Shown here piece after piece: positions 8,320 through 18,835 of a DNA stretch of 47,874 bases (the first letter of the stretch is position 1; every line of letters starts with the position of its first letter). The notes beneath the pieces are model-generated. The model was given only the letters and a program-made list of their open reading frames with translations. It did not search any database and was not told the DNA's origin. The stretch is from contig CANROD010000012.1 of assembly GCA_947632105.1 (NCBI GenBank), forward strand, positions 1 to 47,874. The letters are read 5' to 3'. The translations under genes and the position numbers were made by a program. The stretch comes from an uncultured Oligella sp. GTDB lineage: Bacteria > Pseudomonadota > Gammaproteobacteria > Burkholderiales > Burkholderiaceae_B.

Positions 8320-8844
8320 TTAAGGGTCTATGCGTTTTAACTTCTCGCGGTAAGTTTGACCTTGTTTGACGTAGTGCCGAGTACCTTCGTGGCTACGCTG
8401 AAGATCTTCTACCGTTGCTTCACGTAAAATTTTAGCGACACCGACGACAACAGAATGATCAGGAATAACTTTACCTTCAGGGATAAGGGCGCCTGCACCA
8501 ATAATGCAGTTTTTACCAATCACTGCATTATTTAAAATAGTAGCACTCATGCCAATTAAGCTTCCATCTCCGATGGTACAGCCATGCAGCATAACCTTAT
8601 GGCCTACAGTGACATTTTTGCCAATGTAAAGAGGTGTGCCTTTGTCTATATGAAGTACGGATCCCTCTTGTATGTTGCTGTTTTCATCAATCGTAATAGT
8701 GTCATTATCAGCTCGTATAATGACACCGGGCCAAATGCTGACATTTGCTTTTAAGGTGACCTGCCCGATCAGAGTAGCTCCATCAAATACGAAAGCGCTA
8801 GGATCGATGTCTGGGCTAAGCTCAGCTAATTGATAAATTGCCAT
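8320..8844 (-). CDS. Gamma-carbonic anhydrase family protein (hexapeptide repeat)
   Basis: A 174-aa left-handed beta-helix protein with repeated [LIV]-G-x4 hexapeptides, of the YrdA/PaaY/CaiE group. The three zinc histidines of the family are visible in VLHID, VGHK and MLHGC. Members hydrate CO2 or have related hydrolase roles, and many show low activity when tested. It starts 45 bases behind the ANL-like gene on the same strand and could share its transcript. The exact substrate cannot be told from sequence. Confidence 0.88.
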   Translation of the reverse strand: MAIYQLAELSPDIDPSAFVFDGATLIGQVTLKANVSIWPGVIIRADNDTITIDENSNIQEGSVLHIDKGTPLYIGKNVTVGHKVMLHGCTIGDGSLIGMSATILNNAVIGKNCIIGAGALIPEGKVIPDHSVVVGVAKILREATVEDLQRSHEGTRHYVKQGQTYREKLKRIDP

Positions 8845-8889
8845 ACCATCTCCAATGATTGTTAGTAATTAAACATAGAAGCTGAATCA

Positions 8890-10251
8890 TTAAACACGGA
8901 AAATATAGCCTTCATCGTCTTGATAAGCAGCGATGCCAGTACTATACCAACCATCTATTGTTTCAATTTCATGAATTTGAGCTTGTTGCCAATAGTGAGT
9001 AGCAAGGCTAGGATCGTCATGGCCATGATAATCAATCGCAGCTACTGCTAATAGACCCTTAGTGCCATTGCATACAGGCATACCCTCATTATCAATGATG
9101 CTATAACGACGTCCCGGAAAAATGTGTCCCATGCTGTCTGTACGATCTGGCCACTTTTGCGCGCTATCACCAACTAGGTAAATAAAAGCGATATCGGAGT
9201 AGACGCCATTGAGGGAGGTATTGAAGCGATCCTTTACCCACTCTTTTAGTTCGGTGGTTTTTTCATGATCCGGAATTGCAATGCAGCGAATTGATAAGTC
9301 GTAATCAGGTAGTGATTCGTTATAGCCGCGAATACGCTCCAACTCATCAGCAGTCGTTAAGACGTTGCTAACTTGGTAATGTTCTAACAAAGTAAAAAGT
9401 CGTGGGATAGTACGACCAGCAGGGCAACCAACAATAGAATGACCAAAATATAAGGCTGGCAATAATGCGTTAATTAAACCAAGACCGCTATTCCAATTAT
9501 AGGAGGACCAGAAAATGTCATTTTTTCTGGGAAACCAGTCTTGCGATGCAACGAAGCCTGGCAATGCTCCGATTAAACTGCGGTGCGTCAGGATAGTTGC
9601 TTTTAAGTCCGGATCAAAAGGAATGTCATTTTTAATTTTTCGATCTAATGGTTCAGTACTTGGCTCTGGTTGCGGGTATACCATGATGGCAGGACTATCC
9701 GAGGTAGTATTGACCGTTGTAAACTGACTTGGCTGGCGGGCTAGTAACGTTTCCAGTGCAATCATGCGATCATCTTGTGTATCGACACCGATGATTTGCT
9801 TAACCAATGTTTGATTATCAAGTGAAGCCATAAATGGCGCTAAGGTGTGCTTATCAATGATGGCTATTTTAGCTTGGCTATCAATTACTCGAGGAGCGTA
9901 CTGATAGCTACTGAGGCCAGCAGTTAGTGGCACGACAATAGCACCGACAGTGAGAGCGGCGAGAGTGCACACCGCACTATCAGCAGAGTGTTGCAGTGAA
10001 ATAATAATGCGGTCTTGGGGTTGGACACCCATGCGTACTAGGCCGTTAGCTAGTTTGTTTACTCGCTCAGAGAGTTGACGGTATGAGTACATCGTCAGCT
10101 GACCTACTTGGTCCTCAAAGAAAATAGCGGCTTGTTGATGTACTTCTTGAGGGTTAGAAGCCCAGCGGTGGCAACAGTAATCAGCAATATTAAAATGCTC
10201 TGGCACCAACCATCGATAAGACTGGTATAGGTCTTGGTATTGATCAGTCAT
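8890..10251 (-). CDS. Degenerate, C-terminally truncated ANL (acyl-CoA synthetase-like) protein
   Basis: The 453-aa chain is recognisable as an AMP-dependent acyl-CoA synthetase of the medium-chain type from the N-terminal YRWLVPEHFNIAD, from YSYRQLS, and from GPG-like GALPGF regions. The catalytic motifs are gone. The Thr/Ser/Gly-rich P-loop (TSGTTGxPKG) is replaced near residues 195-225 by an unrelated acidic stretch. The YGQTE position reads VYSDIA. The A7 motif YxTGD reads YSTGI at 436-440. The chain then stops at YIFRV, where the ~110-residue C-terminal lid with the catalytic Lys should begin. Only 45 bases remain before the next gene, so the lid is deleted. The frame is nonetheless uninterrupted. 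It may be a non-enzymatic descendant or a gene early in decay. Confidence 0.7.
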   Translation of the reverse strand: MTDQYQDLYQSYRWLVPEHFNIADYCCHRWASNPQEVHQQAAIFFEDQVGQLTMYSYRQLSERVNKLANGLVRMGVQPQDRIIISLQHSADSAVCTLAALTVGAIVVPLTAGLSSYQYAPRVIDSQAKIAIIDKHTLAPFMASLDNQTLVKQIIGVDTQDDRMIALETLLARQPSQFTTVNTTSDSPAIMVYPQPEPSTEPLDRKIKNDIPFDPDLKATILTHRSLIGALPGFVASQDWFPRKNDIFWSSYNWNSGLGLINALLPALYFGHSIVGCPAGRTIPRLFTLLEHYQVSNVLTTADELERIRGYNESLPDYDLSIRCIAIPDHEKTTELKEWVKDRFNTSLNGVYSDIAFIYLVGDSAQKWPDRTDSMGHIFPGRRYSIIDNEGMPVCNGTKGLLAVAAIDYHGHDDPSLATHYWQQAQIHEIETIDGWYSTGIAAYQDDEGYIFRV

Positions 10252-10351
10252 AGTATAAGATGTGATGTAGTTATTGTGAAGTGCCTACAAAATTGTAATA
10301 TTTCGGCTAGATTGTCCTGATTTTAACATTTTTGGAATATTAATCTAGTCC

Positions 10352-10879
10352 CTATTTTTTCAAATTAATTAGCTCAGTGCCAACAAGTGTATCGTGAAGC
10401 ATTTGATGGTCAGTCCTAAAGAAAGTGGGGACTAGGTTTAAAAATGGGCAAAAGATGATAAATATATTGATTGACATCCAACCAACAGCTTGAGCGATTG
10501 CGTAGACAATAAATGCCCCAAACAATGGCAGAATCCACATCAATAGGTAACGGATGATAAGTTGTTGCCAACTTAGGCGAGAGCCATCTTTACTGTGTAA
10601 AACGATGTCCCAGGTTTTCATCGGTAGGGTCTGACCTTTTTTACGCCAGCAAGTAATAAAGTATAAGCCAACCAGTACGAAAAGCACGGCTTGACGCTGC
10701 CACATGAGGTTATCTGCCTCATGACTTTGGGTTAGAGTGTCAAAAATATAGGCACCAGTGAAGGTTAGTCCAAACAGTAGCACGCCTTCATACATCATGC
10801 TTGCAAATAGTTTTAAACGCTTAGGATAGCCTAGTTCTCGGGTATCTGACATAATATTTATAGATTCTTTTTTAGTCAT
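10352..10879 (-). CDS. RDD family membrane protein
   Basis: A 175-aa protein with three or four membrane segments (about 28-50, 62-78, 112-130, 135-155) and the RDD-family pattern. There is an Arg in the first helix region (YPKRLKLFASMMYEG, where the usual Asp is Glu), a WDIVLHSKDG segment, and a later MLHDTLVGT motif with Asp. Function of the family is mostly unknown; some members have been linked to ion transport. A second in-frame ATG at 10852 is possible; neither start has a strong ribosome site. It is the last gene of the leuS-to-RDD run, 14 bases behind the methyltransferase. Confidence 0.75.
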   Translation of the reverse strand: MTKKESINIMSDTRELGYPKRLKLFASMMYEGVLLFGLTFTGAYIFDTLTQSHEADNLMWQRQAVLFVLVGLYFITCWRKKGQTLPMKTWDIVLHSKDGSRLSWQQLIIRYLLMWILPLFGAFIVYAIAQAVGWMSINIFIIFCPFLNLVPTFFRTDHQMLHDTLVGTELINLKK

Positions 10880-10893
10880 TCAATAGCTGAATT

Positions 10894-12630
10894 TTATTGA
10901 TCACGGAAGCTGTCACGCACCATATCAAATATAAACATGCGTGTTTCTAAATTACCGTTATAGAGTGGGACACGGCGTTGTGCTTTTAAACGTAATTTTT
11001 TAGGTAATTCGAGGTCGCTCGTAATAATATTTACACGCCACCCGTCAAACTCTTTTTTCAGTAGACCCGATAAAGGGTGCCAAATATCATCTTGACCACT
11101 ATCTAAACGTTCACCATAAGGTGGATTAGTGATGATGATGCCGTTGTCAGCAGGAGCTTCGATATTGAGTACATTTTTAACCTCAAACTTAATACTGCTT
11201 GGGTTGAGGTTGGCTCTTTCCATATTAGCTTGAGCCGCTTGAATCGCTTGAACAGAGATATCAGAACCAACTAGCAATGTTTCTAACCCTGGTTTAATGT
11301 TGGCAAAGGCTTCATCTCTTAAGTCGTGCCAAAGCTGTTTTTGATGGTTTCTCAGTCGCATAAACTGGAATGGGCGATGCAGTCCAGGAGGAACGTTTTG
11401 TGCCCACCAAGCAGCTTCAATCAGAATCGTACCACTACCACAAAATGGATCTAATAGTGTTTGCCCAGGTTGCCAACCAGCGAGCGCTAGCATACCAGCG
11501 GCTAAGTTTTCACGTAGCGGAGCAGAGCCTTTGTCTAAACGCCAACCGCGTTTAAACAAGGACTCACCGGAGGTGTCTAGATAAAGCGTCGCTTGATCAC
11601 GATAAAGGAACATATGGACTTTGGCGTCTGGTCGTACTGTATCAATTGAAGGACGTTCGCCTTCGATGTCACGTATACGATCAACAATACCGTCTTTAGC
11701 TTTTAAATTACAGAAGTGTAAACTCTGCATCGGACTTCTGATGGCTGAGGTATCAACTCGTAAGGTATGCTCAGGGCCAAAGTAGTTTTCCCACGGTGTT
11801 GCGAGTGATAGTTGGTAAATATCGTCTTCGCTGTGAATTTCGGCTTGAGCTACTTGAAGTAAAATACGGGTGGCTAGACGGCTATATAAGTTTGCCTTCA
11901 TTACACCTAACATATCAGTCTTGAAATAAACTCCTGAGCGACTGCTCTCTACGTCCGAAAAGCCTAAATGCTTTAATTCACCAGCTAAAACGTCTTCCAA
12001 GCCTTGTGGGCAGGTAGCAAAGACGGTTGCAGCTTGTTTGGGGTTGTCAGGATTATAATTTACTCCCTGTGGTGCAGGGCGGCCCGGTCTAGGATCTAAG
12101 CGTGGTGTATTGCGTTGTGCCTTAGTTTGGGAGTTACGAGAATCATAATGCGGATTGCTGCGAGCTTGTGGGTCGCGGCGGGAGGCATCACGACTACGGG
12201 ATTCAAATCGTGAATCACTTCTACTACGCGAATCACGGTGTGAGTGATCGCGTTCGTTACTTGGACGATTGCGTGATTCATTGAGGCCACGTGGGTTCCA
12301 TGCGTCAGACGGGACATTAGGTCGTTCGCGTTGTGGTCTATTAGACTCTCGATCAGCTGCTTGCTTAGCAAGGCGCTGTTCGGTCATCCCACCTTTTGAA
12401 AGTCGATAAGAAAGATTTTTATCTTCTTTTAGCTTGTCCAAACTGACGCCTGTACGAGCTAAAGTACGTGCAGAGATTTTTCCGTTACCTTGCTCATAAG
12501 CTGATTGCTCTAGACGACGAGCACGAGGACCTGTACGCACACTACTCGGTTTGCGCGTGTTAGTACCCTCTTTTTTTGCACTAGGGTTTAATTTTAAAGT
12601 GCTTTTTTTTGAAGAGTCTTGCTCTGACAT
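10894..12630 (-). CDS. rlmL: THUMP-domain 23S rRNA guanine-N2 methyltransferase (RlmL-like) with long Arg/Ser-rich N-terminus
   Basis: SAM-dependent RNA methyltransferase, related to the RlmL half of E. coli RlmKL, which modifies a guanine in 23S rRNA. The enzyme core begins near residue 202 (FATCPQGLEDVLAGEL), with THUMP to about 310, SAM motif I DPFCGSGT (394-401) and catalytic NPPYGE (502-507). The RlmK half is absent, as in many betaproteobacteria. Residues 1-200 are predicted disordered, very basic, and from about 118 to 168 rich in RDSRSRSDS-type repeats. The + strand of this stretch holds only shadow frames. It starts 13 bases behind hemJ. Confidence 0.85.
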   Translation of the reverse strand: MSEQDSSKKSTLKLNPSAKKEGTNTRKPSSVRTGPRARRLEQSAYEQGNGKISARTLARTGVSLDKLKEDKNLSYRLSKGGMTEQRLAKQAADRESNRPQRERPNVPSDAWNPRGLNESRNRPSNERDHSHRDSRSRSDSRFESRSRDASRRDPQARSNPHYDSRNSQTKAQRNTPRLDPRPGRPAPQGVNYNPDNPKQAATVFATCPQGLEDVLAGELKHLGFSDVESSRSGVYFKTDMLGVMKANLYSRLATRILLQVAQAEIHSEDDIYQLSLATPWENYFGPEHTLRVDTSAIRSPMQSLHFCNLKAKDGIVDRIRDIEGERPSIDTVRPDAKVHMFLYRDQATLYLDTSGESLFKRGWRLDKGSAPLRENLAAGMLALAGWQPGQTLLDPFCGSGTILIEAAWWAQNVPPGLHRPFQFMRLRNHQKQLWHDLRDEAFANIKPGLETLLVGSDISVQAIQAAQANMERANLNPSSIKFEVKNVLNIEAPADNGIIITNPPYGERLDSGQDDIWHPLSGLLKKEFDGWRVNIITSDLELPKKLRLKAQRRVPLYNGNLETRMFIFDMVRDSFRDQ

Positions 12631-12643
12631 AGTGAATATTATT

Positions 12644-13063
12644 TTAAAATGGTTTGAAAATCACTAAATAAACAATGATAAGCATAAGTAGTACTGGGAT
12701 TTCATTGAACCAGCGGTAAAAAGTATGCTCTTTTTTATTAGTGCCGTTTCCGAAGCGCTTATAAATTACATAACAGGCGTAATGATAGATAAATAAAAAA
12801 AAGACTAACAGTAATTTGAAGTGTAGCCAGCCATGATTAATGCCAATTTTGCTAATTAGTAATAGTCCAAACACCAAATTGATGACAGCAATCACAGTCA
12901 TAAAGCGTAATAAACGCTTAGCCATGCCTAAAAGCAGGGTGTAACTCTCTGAACCGTATTGCAGTCTAGCCATATTGACATAAATGCGCGGTAAGTAAAA
13001 GAGTCCAGCAAACCATGAAGTGAAGAAAACGATGTGTAAAACCTTATACCAAAGATAGCTCAT
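12644..13063 (-). CDS. hemJ: HemJ-type protoporphyrinogen oxidase (CopD-like membrane protein)
   Basis: A 139-aa membrane protein with four hydrophobic helices matching the HemJ family, which oxidises protoporphyrinogen IX to protoporphyrin IX in haem synthesis. The N-terminal motif LHIVFF...WFAGLFYLPR carries the conserved His10, and a conserved Lys follows in WLHFKL. FYRWFNEIP is the usual C-terminal motif. Length is normal. It lies between proA and the rRNA methyltransferase in the leuS operon. In databases the family is often labelled CopD family. Confidence 0.85.
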   Translation of the reverse strand: MSYLWYKVLHIVFFTSWFAGLFYLPRIYVNMARLQYGSESYTLLLGMAKRLLRFMTVIAVINLVFGLLLISKIGINHGWLHFKLLLVFFLFIYHYACYVIYKRFGNGTNKKEHTFYRWFNEIPVLLMLIIVYLVIFKPF

Positions 13064-13078
13064 TGATTTAATCCTTTA

Positions 13079-14398
13079 TTAAGAGCGTTTTTGTCCATTA
13101 CCATGAAGTATCCATTTGTAAGTGGTTAGGCCTTCTAATCCAACCGGGCCGCGAGTATGTAAACGGTTAGTTGAAATGCCTATTTCAGCACCTAGCCCAT
13201 ATTCAAAACCATCGGCAAAGATGGTCGGTAGGTTTACATAAACGGAGCTGGAGTCAACCCATAGCTGAAATTGCTCTGCGTGCTGAATATTATCTGTGAT
13301 AATCGATTCGGTATGGCCTGAACTGTATTGTGTGATGTGTTCAATCGCAGCTTCGAGTGAGTCAACCACTCGAATTGCAATAATTGGTCCTAAGTATTCG
13401 GTATCCCAATCCTCATCAGTGGCATCCTTAATGATGGATTGCTCAGTGGATTTAAGACCAGCTTCATTTAAAATAAGCTTGCTCTTTGGACAAACTCGCA
13501 TCTCGTCGCCATGGGTTTGAAATTGTTTACCAAGTTCGGGTAATACCTTTTGGGCTACGCTCTGATCAATTAGCAATGTTTCTAATGCACCGCAAATACC
13601 GTATCGATAAGTTTTAGCATGAAAGGCTGTTTCAATTGCCATGTCTATATCTGCAAACTCATCAATATACATATGACAGTTGCCCTCTAAGTGCATAATC
13701 ATTGGTACGCGAGCGTCTTTGCTGAGGCGTGATAGTAATGACTTACCGCCACGTGGAATAATGACATCAACATACTCAGTTAAACGTACTAATTCACTTA
13801 CTGCTTCACGATCTGTAGTCTCAATGACTTGTACTGCATGTGTTGGTAAGTTATTAATTTTTAGACTTTCTGAGATCAGTTTTGCAAAGGCTTGGTTAGA
13901 GTAAAAAGCTTCACTACCGCCACGTAAAATACATGCATTGCCTGATTTTAGACAGAGTGCAGCAGCATCTACTGTTACATTGGGACGTGACTCGTAAATA
14001 ATACCGATCACACCGATGGGTACTCGCATTTGTGCAACCTTCATTCCATTCGGGCGTACAGTGGTCTCTGATAGAGAGCCAATGGGGGCTGGCATCGCTG
14101 CAATTTGACGTAAACCTGTTTGCATGATGTCTAATGACTTATCATTGATGGTTAAGCGGTCGAGTAGGGGGGCTGCTAAATTATTTGCAGTAGCATTAGC
14201 TAGGTCCTTTGCATTTTCTGCGAGTAGAAATGCTTTATTATCATTGATTAAATCAGCTAAACTTAGTAGTGTCGCTGATTTTTGTTGATCGCTCGTACGC
14301 ATGAGAAGTTGAGATGCATGACGAGCTTGTTCTCCTAAATTTTTTAAATAATCCTGTATGGATAGATCGGAAGAAAATGTTGACTTTGTAGTATTCAT
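13079..14398 (-). CDS. proA: Glutamate-5-semialdehyde dehydrogenase (gamma-glutamyl phosphate reductase)
   Basis: Second enzyme of proline synthesis from glutamate: NADPH-dependent reduction of gamma-glutamyl phosphate. The 439-aa protein has the ALDH-like fold with [12 protein letters not shown]-type cofactor region (here [12 protein letters not shown]), the [12 protein letters not shown] segment, and the catalytic Cys269 in YGICGALET. Length is slightly above the E. coli enzyme. The gene starts 41 bases behind holA. No proB is in the window. Confidence 0.95.
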   Translation of the reverse strand: MNTTKSTFSSDLSIQDYLKNLGEQARHASQLLMRTSDQQKSATLLSLADLINDNKAFLLAENAKDLANATANNLAAPLLDRLTINDKSLDIMQTGLRQIAAMPAPIGSLSETTVRPNGMKVAQMRVPIGVIGIIYESRPNVTVDAAALCLKSGNACILRGGSEAFYSNQAFAKLISESLKINNLPTHAVQVIETTDREAVSELVRLTEYVDVIIPRGGKSLLSRLSKDARVPMIMHLEGNCHMYIDEFADIDMAIETAFHAKTYRYGICGALETLLIDQSVAQKVLPELGKQFQTHGDEMRVCPKSKLILNEAGLKSTEQSIIKDATDEDWDTEYLGPIIAIRVVDSLEAAIEHITQYSSGHTESIITDNIQHAEQFQLWVDSSSVYVNLPTIFADGFEYGLGAEIGISTNRLHTRGPVGLEGLTTYKWILHGNGQKRS

Positions 14399-14438
14399 GA
14401 CGATAAGAAATATAGATTTAAAGTATTTGTTTTTACTC

Positions 14439-15473
14439 TTAAGCAGCCTTGGGATTAACTATTTTTAGGCTTAGTCGAAGTAGTTCTTGCCACGGATCAT
14501 TAATACGACCTTCAACGGGTATCCCCTTAAGAATACGATCTACATCATGCGCATGCTGAATAATGCCCATAATTTGCTTTAGGCTAAGTCGGTTAAGCGC
14601 ATTTAAGAGCAAAGATGATTTGGACTTATGAATGCGCATTGACTGTGTTTGTCCTGCAGGGTTTAAGCCCTTTTGACGTGCCACTGCTAAATTATATATA
14701 TGACGAATATCAACCATCATAAAACCCAGAATAGGTGGTAGAGGCTCTCCTTCTGCTTGAAGGCCATCTAGGATTCTACGAGTGCGCTTGGCATTACCTT
14801 CTAGCATAGCAGACATTAATGATATAACATCATAACGAGCAACATCTTGTATCGATTGTTGTATAGCCTCAAAGGTGATTTCACCTTGTGGGTAGCTAAG
14901 CCCTAATTTAAGTATCTCTTGGTGAGCCGCAAACAAATTACCTTCGACTTTATCGACAATCCAATCTAGCGTTTCTCTATCGACTGATTGTTTTTGACGA
15001 TTTAAGCGTTGATCAATCCAACTAGGCAATTTCTCACGAGTGATTGTCGGTAGTTCAATAGTTTGTGCTGCAGCGCTAAGAGTTTGCCACCATTTGGTTT
15101 TTTTAGTTTGCCAGTCGAGCTCCGGTAAACTGATGATAATGACAATATCAAGGAGCCGCCCTTGTTGCGCCTGCTCAGCCAACGAAATTAATGCTTCGCC
15201 ACCTTTACGTCCAGGTTTGCCACTGGGTATGACTAATTCCAATAATTTGCGCTCGGCAAATAAGGACATGCTCTGGGTGAACTCTTCAATCATGCCCCAA
15301 TCATCAGTCGCGGTAAGGCTTAATGAGCTACGTTCAGAATAATTGTGTTTGTAGGCCCACTGCCGTAGTGTATCAACAGCCTCAATTCTCAATAGTAACT
15401 CATCAGCAACTACGCAATATAGTGGCGCGGGTTCTTGCTGGTGATTAATTTTATCAAGATTGAAACTAGCCAT
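14439..15473 (-). CDS. holA: DNA polymerase III delta subunit
   Basis: The delta subunit opens the beta clamp within the clamp-loader complex. The 344-aa protein has the usual HolA layout: [14 protein letters not shown] near the N-terminus, a WQTKKTKWW segment, then [14 protein letters not shown], and a C-terminal collar domain. Its ATG overlaps the lptE stop (TAATG), the gene order commonly seen for lptE-holA. The final [12 protein letters not shown] is typical of the family. Confidence 0.92.
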   Translation of the reverse strand: MASFNLDKINHQQEPAPLYCVVADELLLRIEAVDTLRQWAYKHNYSERSSLSLTATDDWGMIEEFTQSMSLFAERKLLELVIPSGKPGRKGGEALISLAEQAQQGRLLDIVIIISLPELDWQTKKTKWWQTLSAAAQTIELPTITREKLPSWIDQRLNRQKQSVDRETLDWIVDKVEGNLFAAHQEILKLGLSYPQGEITFEAIQQSIQDVARYDVISLMSAMLEGNAKRTRRILDGLQAEGEPLPPILGFMMVDIRHIYNLAVARQKGLNPAGQTQSMRIHKSKSSLLLNALNRLSLKQIMGIIQHAHDVDRILKGIPVEGRINDPWQELLRLSLKIVNPKAA

Positions 15474-16036
15474 TACTTTCCATGTAACTGCTGATAACGT
15501 TGGACTACCTCATCCGAAGTAATGCGTTGTAGCATCGCTGTAGCGATATTACGCTCCATATCTGTATAGAGTTGTTGCATCTCAGCGGCTTTGGCAGCTG
15601 AGTTATCCTCATCATAAGGCAATAGGCGTAAATTAGATAAAGTGGTTGGTGCTAATAAGGTATTGCCCTCGTTATCTATTAAAGTGAAGCTGATGTAGAG
15701 ACCTAATTCGTATTCTTCAACTTTACCATCTACCGTCAGGGTTAACTCCTTCCGTGTACGTCGGTTATTGATTTGAAGTAACTGTACTTCAGCTTCACTA
15801 GGTTCTGCAACAATTCTGGTATTAGGCGAGTTAGCTCTAATGCCGCGAATAATCTGCATACCAAAGCCGGTCTGACTGCTGATATTAGTATAGAGCGAAT
15901 CAAAAGGCAGAGGTGAGGGGGTACGTAGCTTAAAGCCACAGGCAGCCAAAATTGTTACGACTAATAAAGTCAGTAATAAAAAACTATACTGCTGTAGCTT
16001 AGTACGTTGTAATTGCAATACCTTATTAGGATTCAT
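15473..16036 (-). CDS. lptE: LPS assembly lipoprotein LptE
   Basis: Outer-membrane lipoprotein that plugs the LptD barrel during lipopolysaccharide export. The 187-aa precursor has a lipobox ILAAC with the lipidated Cys at 33, then GFKLR, the typical first residues of mature LptE. The signal region is long because of an N-terminal basic stretch, so a later start is possible but no internal Met is available. It lies 2 bases behind leuS and overlaps holA by one base, the classical leuS-lptE-holA order. Confidence 0.92.
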   Translation of the reverse strand: MNPNKVLQLQRTKLQQYSFLLLTLLVVTILAACGFKLRTPSPLPFDSLYTNISSQTGFGMQIIRGIRANSPNTRIVAEPSEAEVQLLQINNRRTRKELTLTVDGKVEEYELGLYISFTLIDNEGNTLLAPTTLSNLRLLPYDEDNSAAKAAEMQQLYTDMERNIATAMLQRITSDEVVQRYQQLHGK

Positions 16037-16038
16037 AA

Positions 16039-18702
16039 TTAACCTACCACATTCACAAGTCGACCAGGTACAACGATCACGCGTTTAATTGGGCGACCAT
16101 CAAGGAAGCGATCGACGGCTTCATGTGCTCTAGCTGTTGCCTCAATATGATCTTTATCAGCATCGTTAGGAATCAGGATAGAGCCGCGAAGCTTACCATT
16201 AACCTGAAGTACTAACTCGACTTCATCAGCGATTAGAGCAGCTTCGTCAACCTCTGGCCAAGGTGCATCTAATAAATCACCATAAGTGTCGACAAAGCCA
16301 AGTTCTCGCCAGATATGCCAAGTGATGTGGGGTACAACAGGGTAGAGCATACGTAGCATGATCGACGTCGCTTCGCGAATAGCATGATTAGCAAAATCAC
16401 CTTCAGGGAGGTTGGCTGCTTCAAGTGCATTTAACAGCTTCATATTAGCTGAAACAACGGTGTTATATTGAATACGGGTGTAGTCGTAATTTGCTTGCTT
16501 TAATAAAGCATGAGTTTCTAGACGCAAGTCTCTAATCGCTTTGTCTAAGCCTTCAGCGGAGGACCAATCAACGCTGTCTTTACCTTGACGTATCCGTGCT
16601 TGCTGCTTAAAGCAGTAATTCCATAGACGACGTAAGAAGCGATTTGAACCATCGACGCCACTACCGGACCACTCTAGCGTTTGCTCTGGTGGGCTGGTAA
16701 ACATAACAAATAAACGAGCAGTGTCAGCACCCATTTGATCAATTAATTGCTGAGGATCAATGCCGTTATTTTTGGATTTGGACATCGTGCCAATGCCATT
16801 GTATTGAATCTCTGAACCATCACTTTTAAGCTTGGCGCCAATAATATTGCCTTTGCTGTCAAGTATGTTGTCGACTTCGCTAGGAGCAAAATACTCGATG
16901 CCACCTAATTCATTGCGACGAGAGTAAATATGGTTCAGAACCATACCCTGACATAGTAGCTTTACAAATGGCTCGTTGTAATTTAATAGGCCTAAGTCTC
17001 GCATGACTTTTGTCCAGAATCGTGCATAGAGCAAGTGCATAACCGCATGCTCAATACCACCAATGTATTGATCCATTGGCATCCAGTAATTATTACGCTC
17101 ATCGACCATCGCATCATTGTTTTTAGCAGATGCGTAGCGCATAAAATACCATGATGAGTCAACGAAGGTATCCATGGTGTCAGTCTCACGACGTGCATCA
17201 GCACCACAAGAAGGACATTGAGTATGTAAGAACTCTTCACACTTATTGAGTGGGTTACCGCTGCCATCTGGAATTAGGTGCTCAGGTAAAACGACCGGCA
17301 GATCTTTTTCTGGTACAGGGACTGGACCACAATCAGGACAATGAATGATAGGGATCGGTGTGCCCCAGTAGCGTTGACGAGAAATACCCCAGTCACGGAT
17401 GCGCCAAGTGACTTTCTTCTCACCCAGTTGCTTTTCAACCATAAAGTCAGCAATTTTGTTGATGGCTTCTGCAGTGCTGAGACCATCATACTGGCTAGAG
17501 TTGATGAGCTTACCGCCAACCTTGTCGGCATACCAGTCTTGCCACTCTTGGTCAGAGTAAGTTTGACCGTCAATATCGACTACCTGAATAATCGGTAATT
17601 GGTATTTGAGGGCAAAAGCAAAGTCACGTTCATCGTGGCCAGGTACTCCCATAACCGCACCATCACCGTAGCTCATTAAGACGTAGTTACCAACCCAAAC
17701 CTCAACCTGCGCGCCAGTGATAGGATGAGTCACATAAAGACCGGTAGGAATACCTTCCTTTTCTTTAGTAGCTAAATCTGCTTCACTGGTACCGCCTTTG
17801 ATAGCCTCTTTAATAAAGGCTGCGACTTTTTCGTTAGTACGAGCTGCTTCGGTGGCAATTGGGTGCTCTGGTGCAACGGCACAGAAACTGACGCCCATAA
17901 TGGTGTCCGCACGTGTCGTGAATACATACATGCGACCATCTTGGATGAGATTGTTATCAGCATCATGAATGTCATGTGTAAAGGCAAAGCGTACTCCCTC
18001 ACTACGACCGATCCAGTTCTCCTGCATCAAGCGAACACGCTCGGGCCAGCCATCTAAGTGATGTTGAGTGTAATCGAGTAACTCCTCAGCATAGTCTGTA
18101 ATGCGTAGGTAATAGCCGGGAATCTCGCGCTTTTCAACCAAAGCGCCAGAACGCCAGCCGCGACCGTCAACTACCTGCTCGTTGGCTAGCACAGTTTGAT
18201 CGACAGGATCCCAGTTAACGACCTGAGTTTTACGATAGGCAATACCCTGTTCTAACATCTTTAAAAAAAGCCATTGGTTCCAGCGATAATACTCAGGTTC
18301 GCAAGCGCACATCTCGCGAGACCAATCAATTGCTAAGCCAATAGACTTCATTTGCTTTTTCATATAAGCAATATTGTCATAAGTCCATTTTGCAGGAGGA
18401 ACCTTAGATTTGATGGCCGCATTTTCTGCTGGCATGCCGAAGGCGTCCCAGCCCATTGGCATTAAAACGTTGTAGCCGCGCATCCTGAGTTGACGTGCCA
18501 TCACATCATTGATTGTGTAGTTTCTCACATGACCCATATGCAACTTACCACTAGGGTAAGGTAGCATGGAGCAAGCGTAGTACTTTGGTTTTTCCTCGCC
18601 GTCAGCGTTTTTGGCACCTTCTACGACACGATATACATCTTGTTCTTGCCAAATTTCCTGTGCTTCTTTCTCAACAGCAGAAGAATGATATTGTTCTTGC
18701 AT
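16039..18702 (-). CDS. leuS: Leucyl-tRNA synthetase
   Basis: Class I aminoacyl-tRNA synthetase charging tRNA-Leu. The 887-aa protein has HMGH (55-58) in [11 protein letters not shown], a CP1 editing insertion, a zinc-like CPDCG and CPSCG pair, and the KMSKS-type loop TMSKSK near residue 638. The C-terminal anticodon-binding region is complete. Length is normal. It is the first gene of the minus-strand run that continues with lptE, holA, proA, hemJ and rlmL. A TATAAT (minus strand, 18773-18768) lies 65 bases upstream without a good -35. Confidence 0.97.
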   Translation of the reverse strand: MQEQYHSSAVEKEAQEIWQEQDVYRVVEGAKNADGEEKPKYYACSMLPYPSGKLHMGHVRNYTINDVMARQLRMRGYNVLMPMGWDAFGMPAENAAIKSKVPPAKWTYDNIAYMKKQMKSIGLAIDWSREMCACEPEYYRWNQWLFLKMLEQGIAYRKTQVVNWDPVDQTVLANEQVVDGRGWRSGALVEKREIPGYYLRITDYAEELLDYTQHHLDGWPERVRLMQENWIGRSEGVRFAFTHDIHDADNNLIQDGRMYVFTTRADTIMGVSFCAVAPEHPIATEAARTNEKVAAFIKEAIKGGTSEADLATKEKEGIPTGLYVTHPITGAQVEVWVGNYVLMSYGDGAVMGVPGHDERDFAFALKYQLPIIQVVDIDGQTYSDQEWQDWYADKVGGKLINSSQYDGLSTAEAINKIADFMVEKQLGEKKVTWRIRDWGISRQRYWGTPIPIIHCPDCGPVPVPEKDLPVVLPEHLIPDGSGNPLNKCEEFLHTQCPSCGADARRETDTMDTFVDSSWYFMRYASAKNNDAMVDERNNYWMPMDQYIGGIEHAVMHLLYARFWTKVMRDLGLLNYNEPFVKLLCQGMVLNHIYSRRNELGGIEYFAPSEVDNILDSKGNIIGAKLKSDGSEIQYNGIGTMSKSKNNGIDPQQLIDQMGADTARLFVMFTSPPEQTLEWSGSGVDGSNRFLRRLWNYCFKQQARIRQGKDSVDWSSAEGLDKAIRDLRLETHALLKQANYDYTRIQYNTVVSANMKLLNALEAANLPEGDFANHAIREATSIMLRMLYPVVPHITWHIWRELGFVDTYGDLLDAPWPEVDEAALIADEVELVLQVNGKLRGSILIPNDADKDHIEATARAHEAVDRFLDGRPIKRVIVVPGRLVNVVG

Positions 18703-18805
18703 AGATAGACTTCTAAAGATAATAGTGATAAAAATTAGAATTTATTAGAATAAAAGAGCGGTTATGAATTATAGTTGCCTTTTTGTGGCTGCCTTTTTAT
18801 GGTTA

Positions 18806-18835
18806 CCCTATGAGTTTACCCCCTATGAGTTTACC
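18806..18835. repeat. Two perfect tandem copies of a 15-bp unit
   Basis: CCCTATGAGTTTACC occurs at 18806-18820 and again at 18821-18835 without a mismatch, in the 238-base divergent gap between leuS and the lipoprotein gene. Just before it, TGCCTTTTT occurs twice (18776-18784 and 18790-18798). The repeats could be slippage products or binding sites. Confidence 0.8.

Noticed and set aside
12096-12371. His/Asn-rich minus-strand frame inside rlmL
   Set aside because: It is an out-of-frame reading of the repetitive Arg/Ser region.
18806-18835. Possible CRISPR or iteron array
   Set aside because: Only two abutting copies without spacers, no cas or rep gene nearby.
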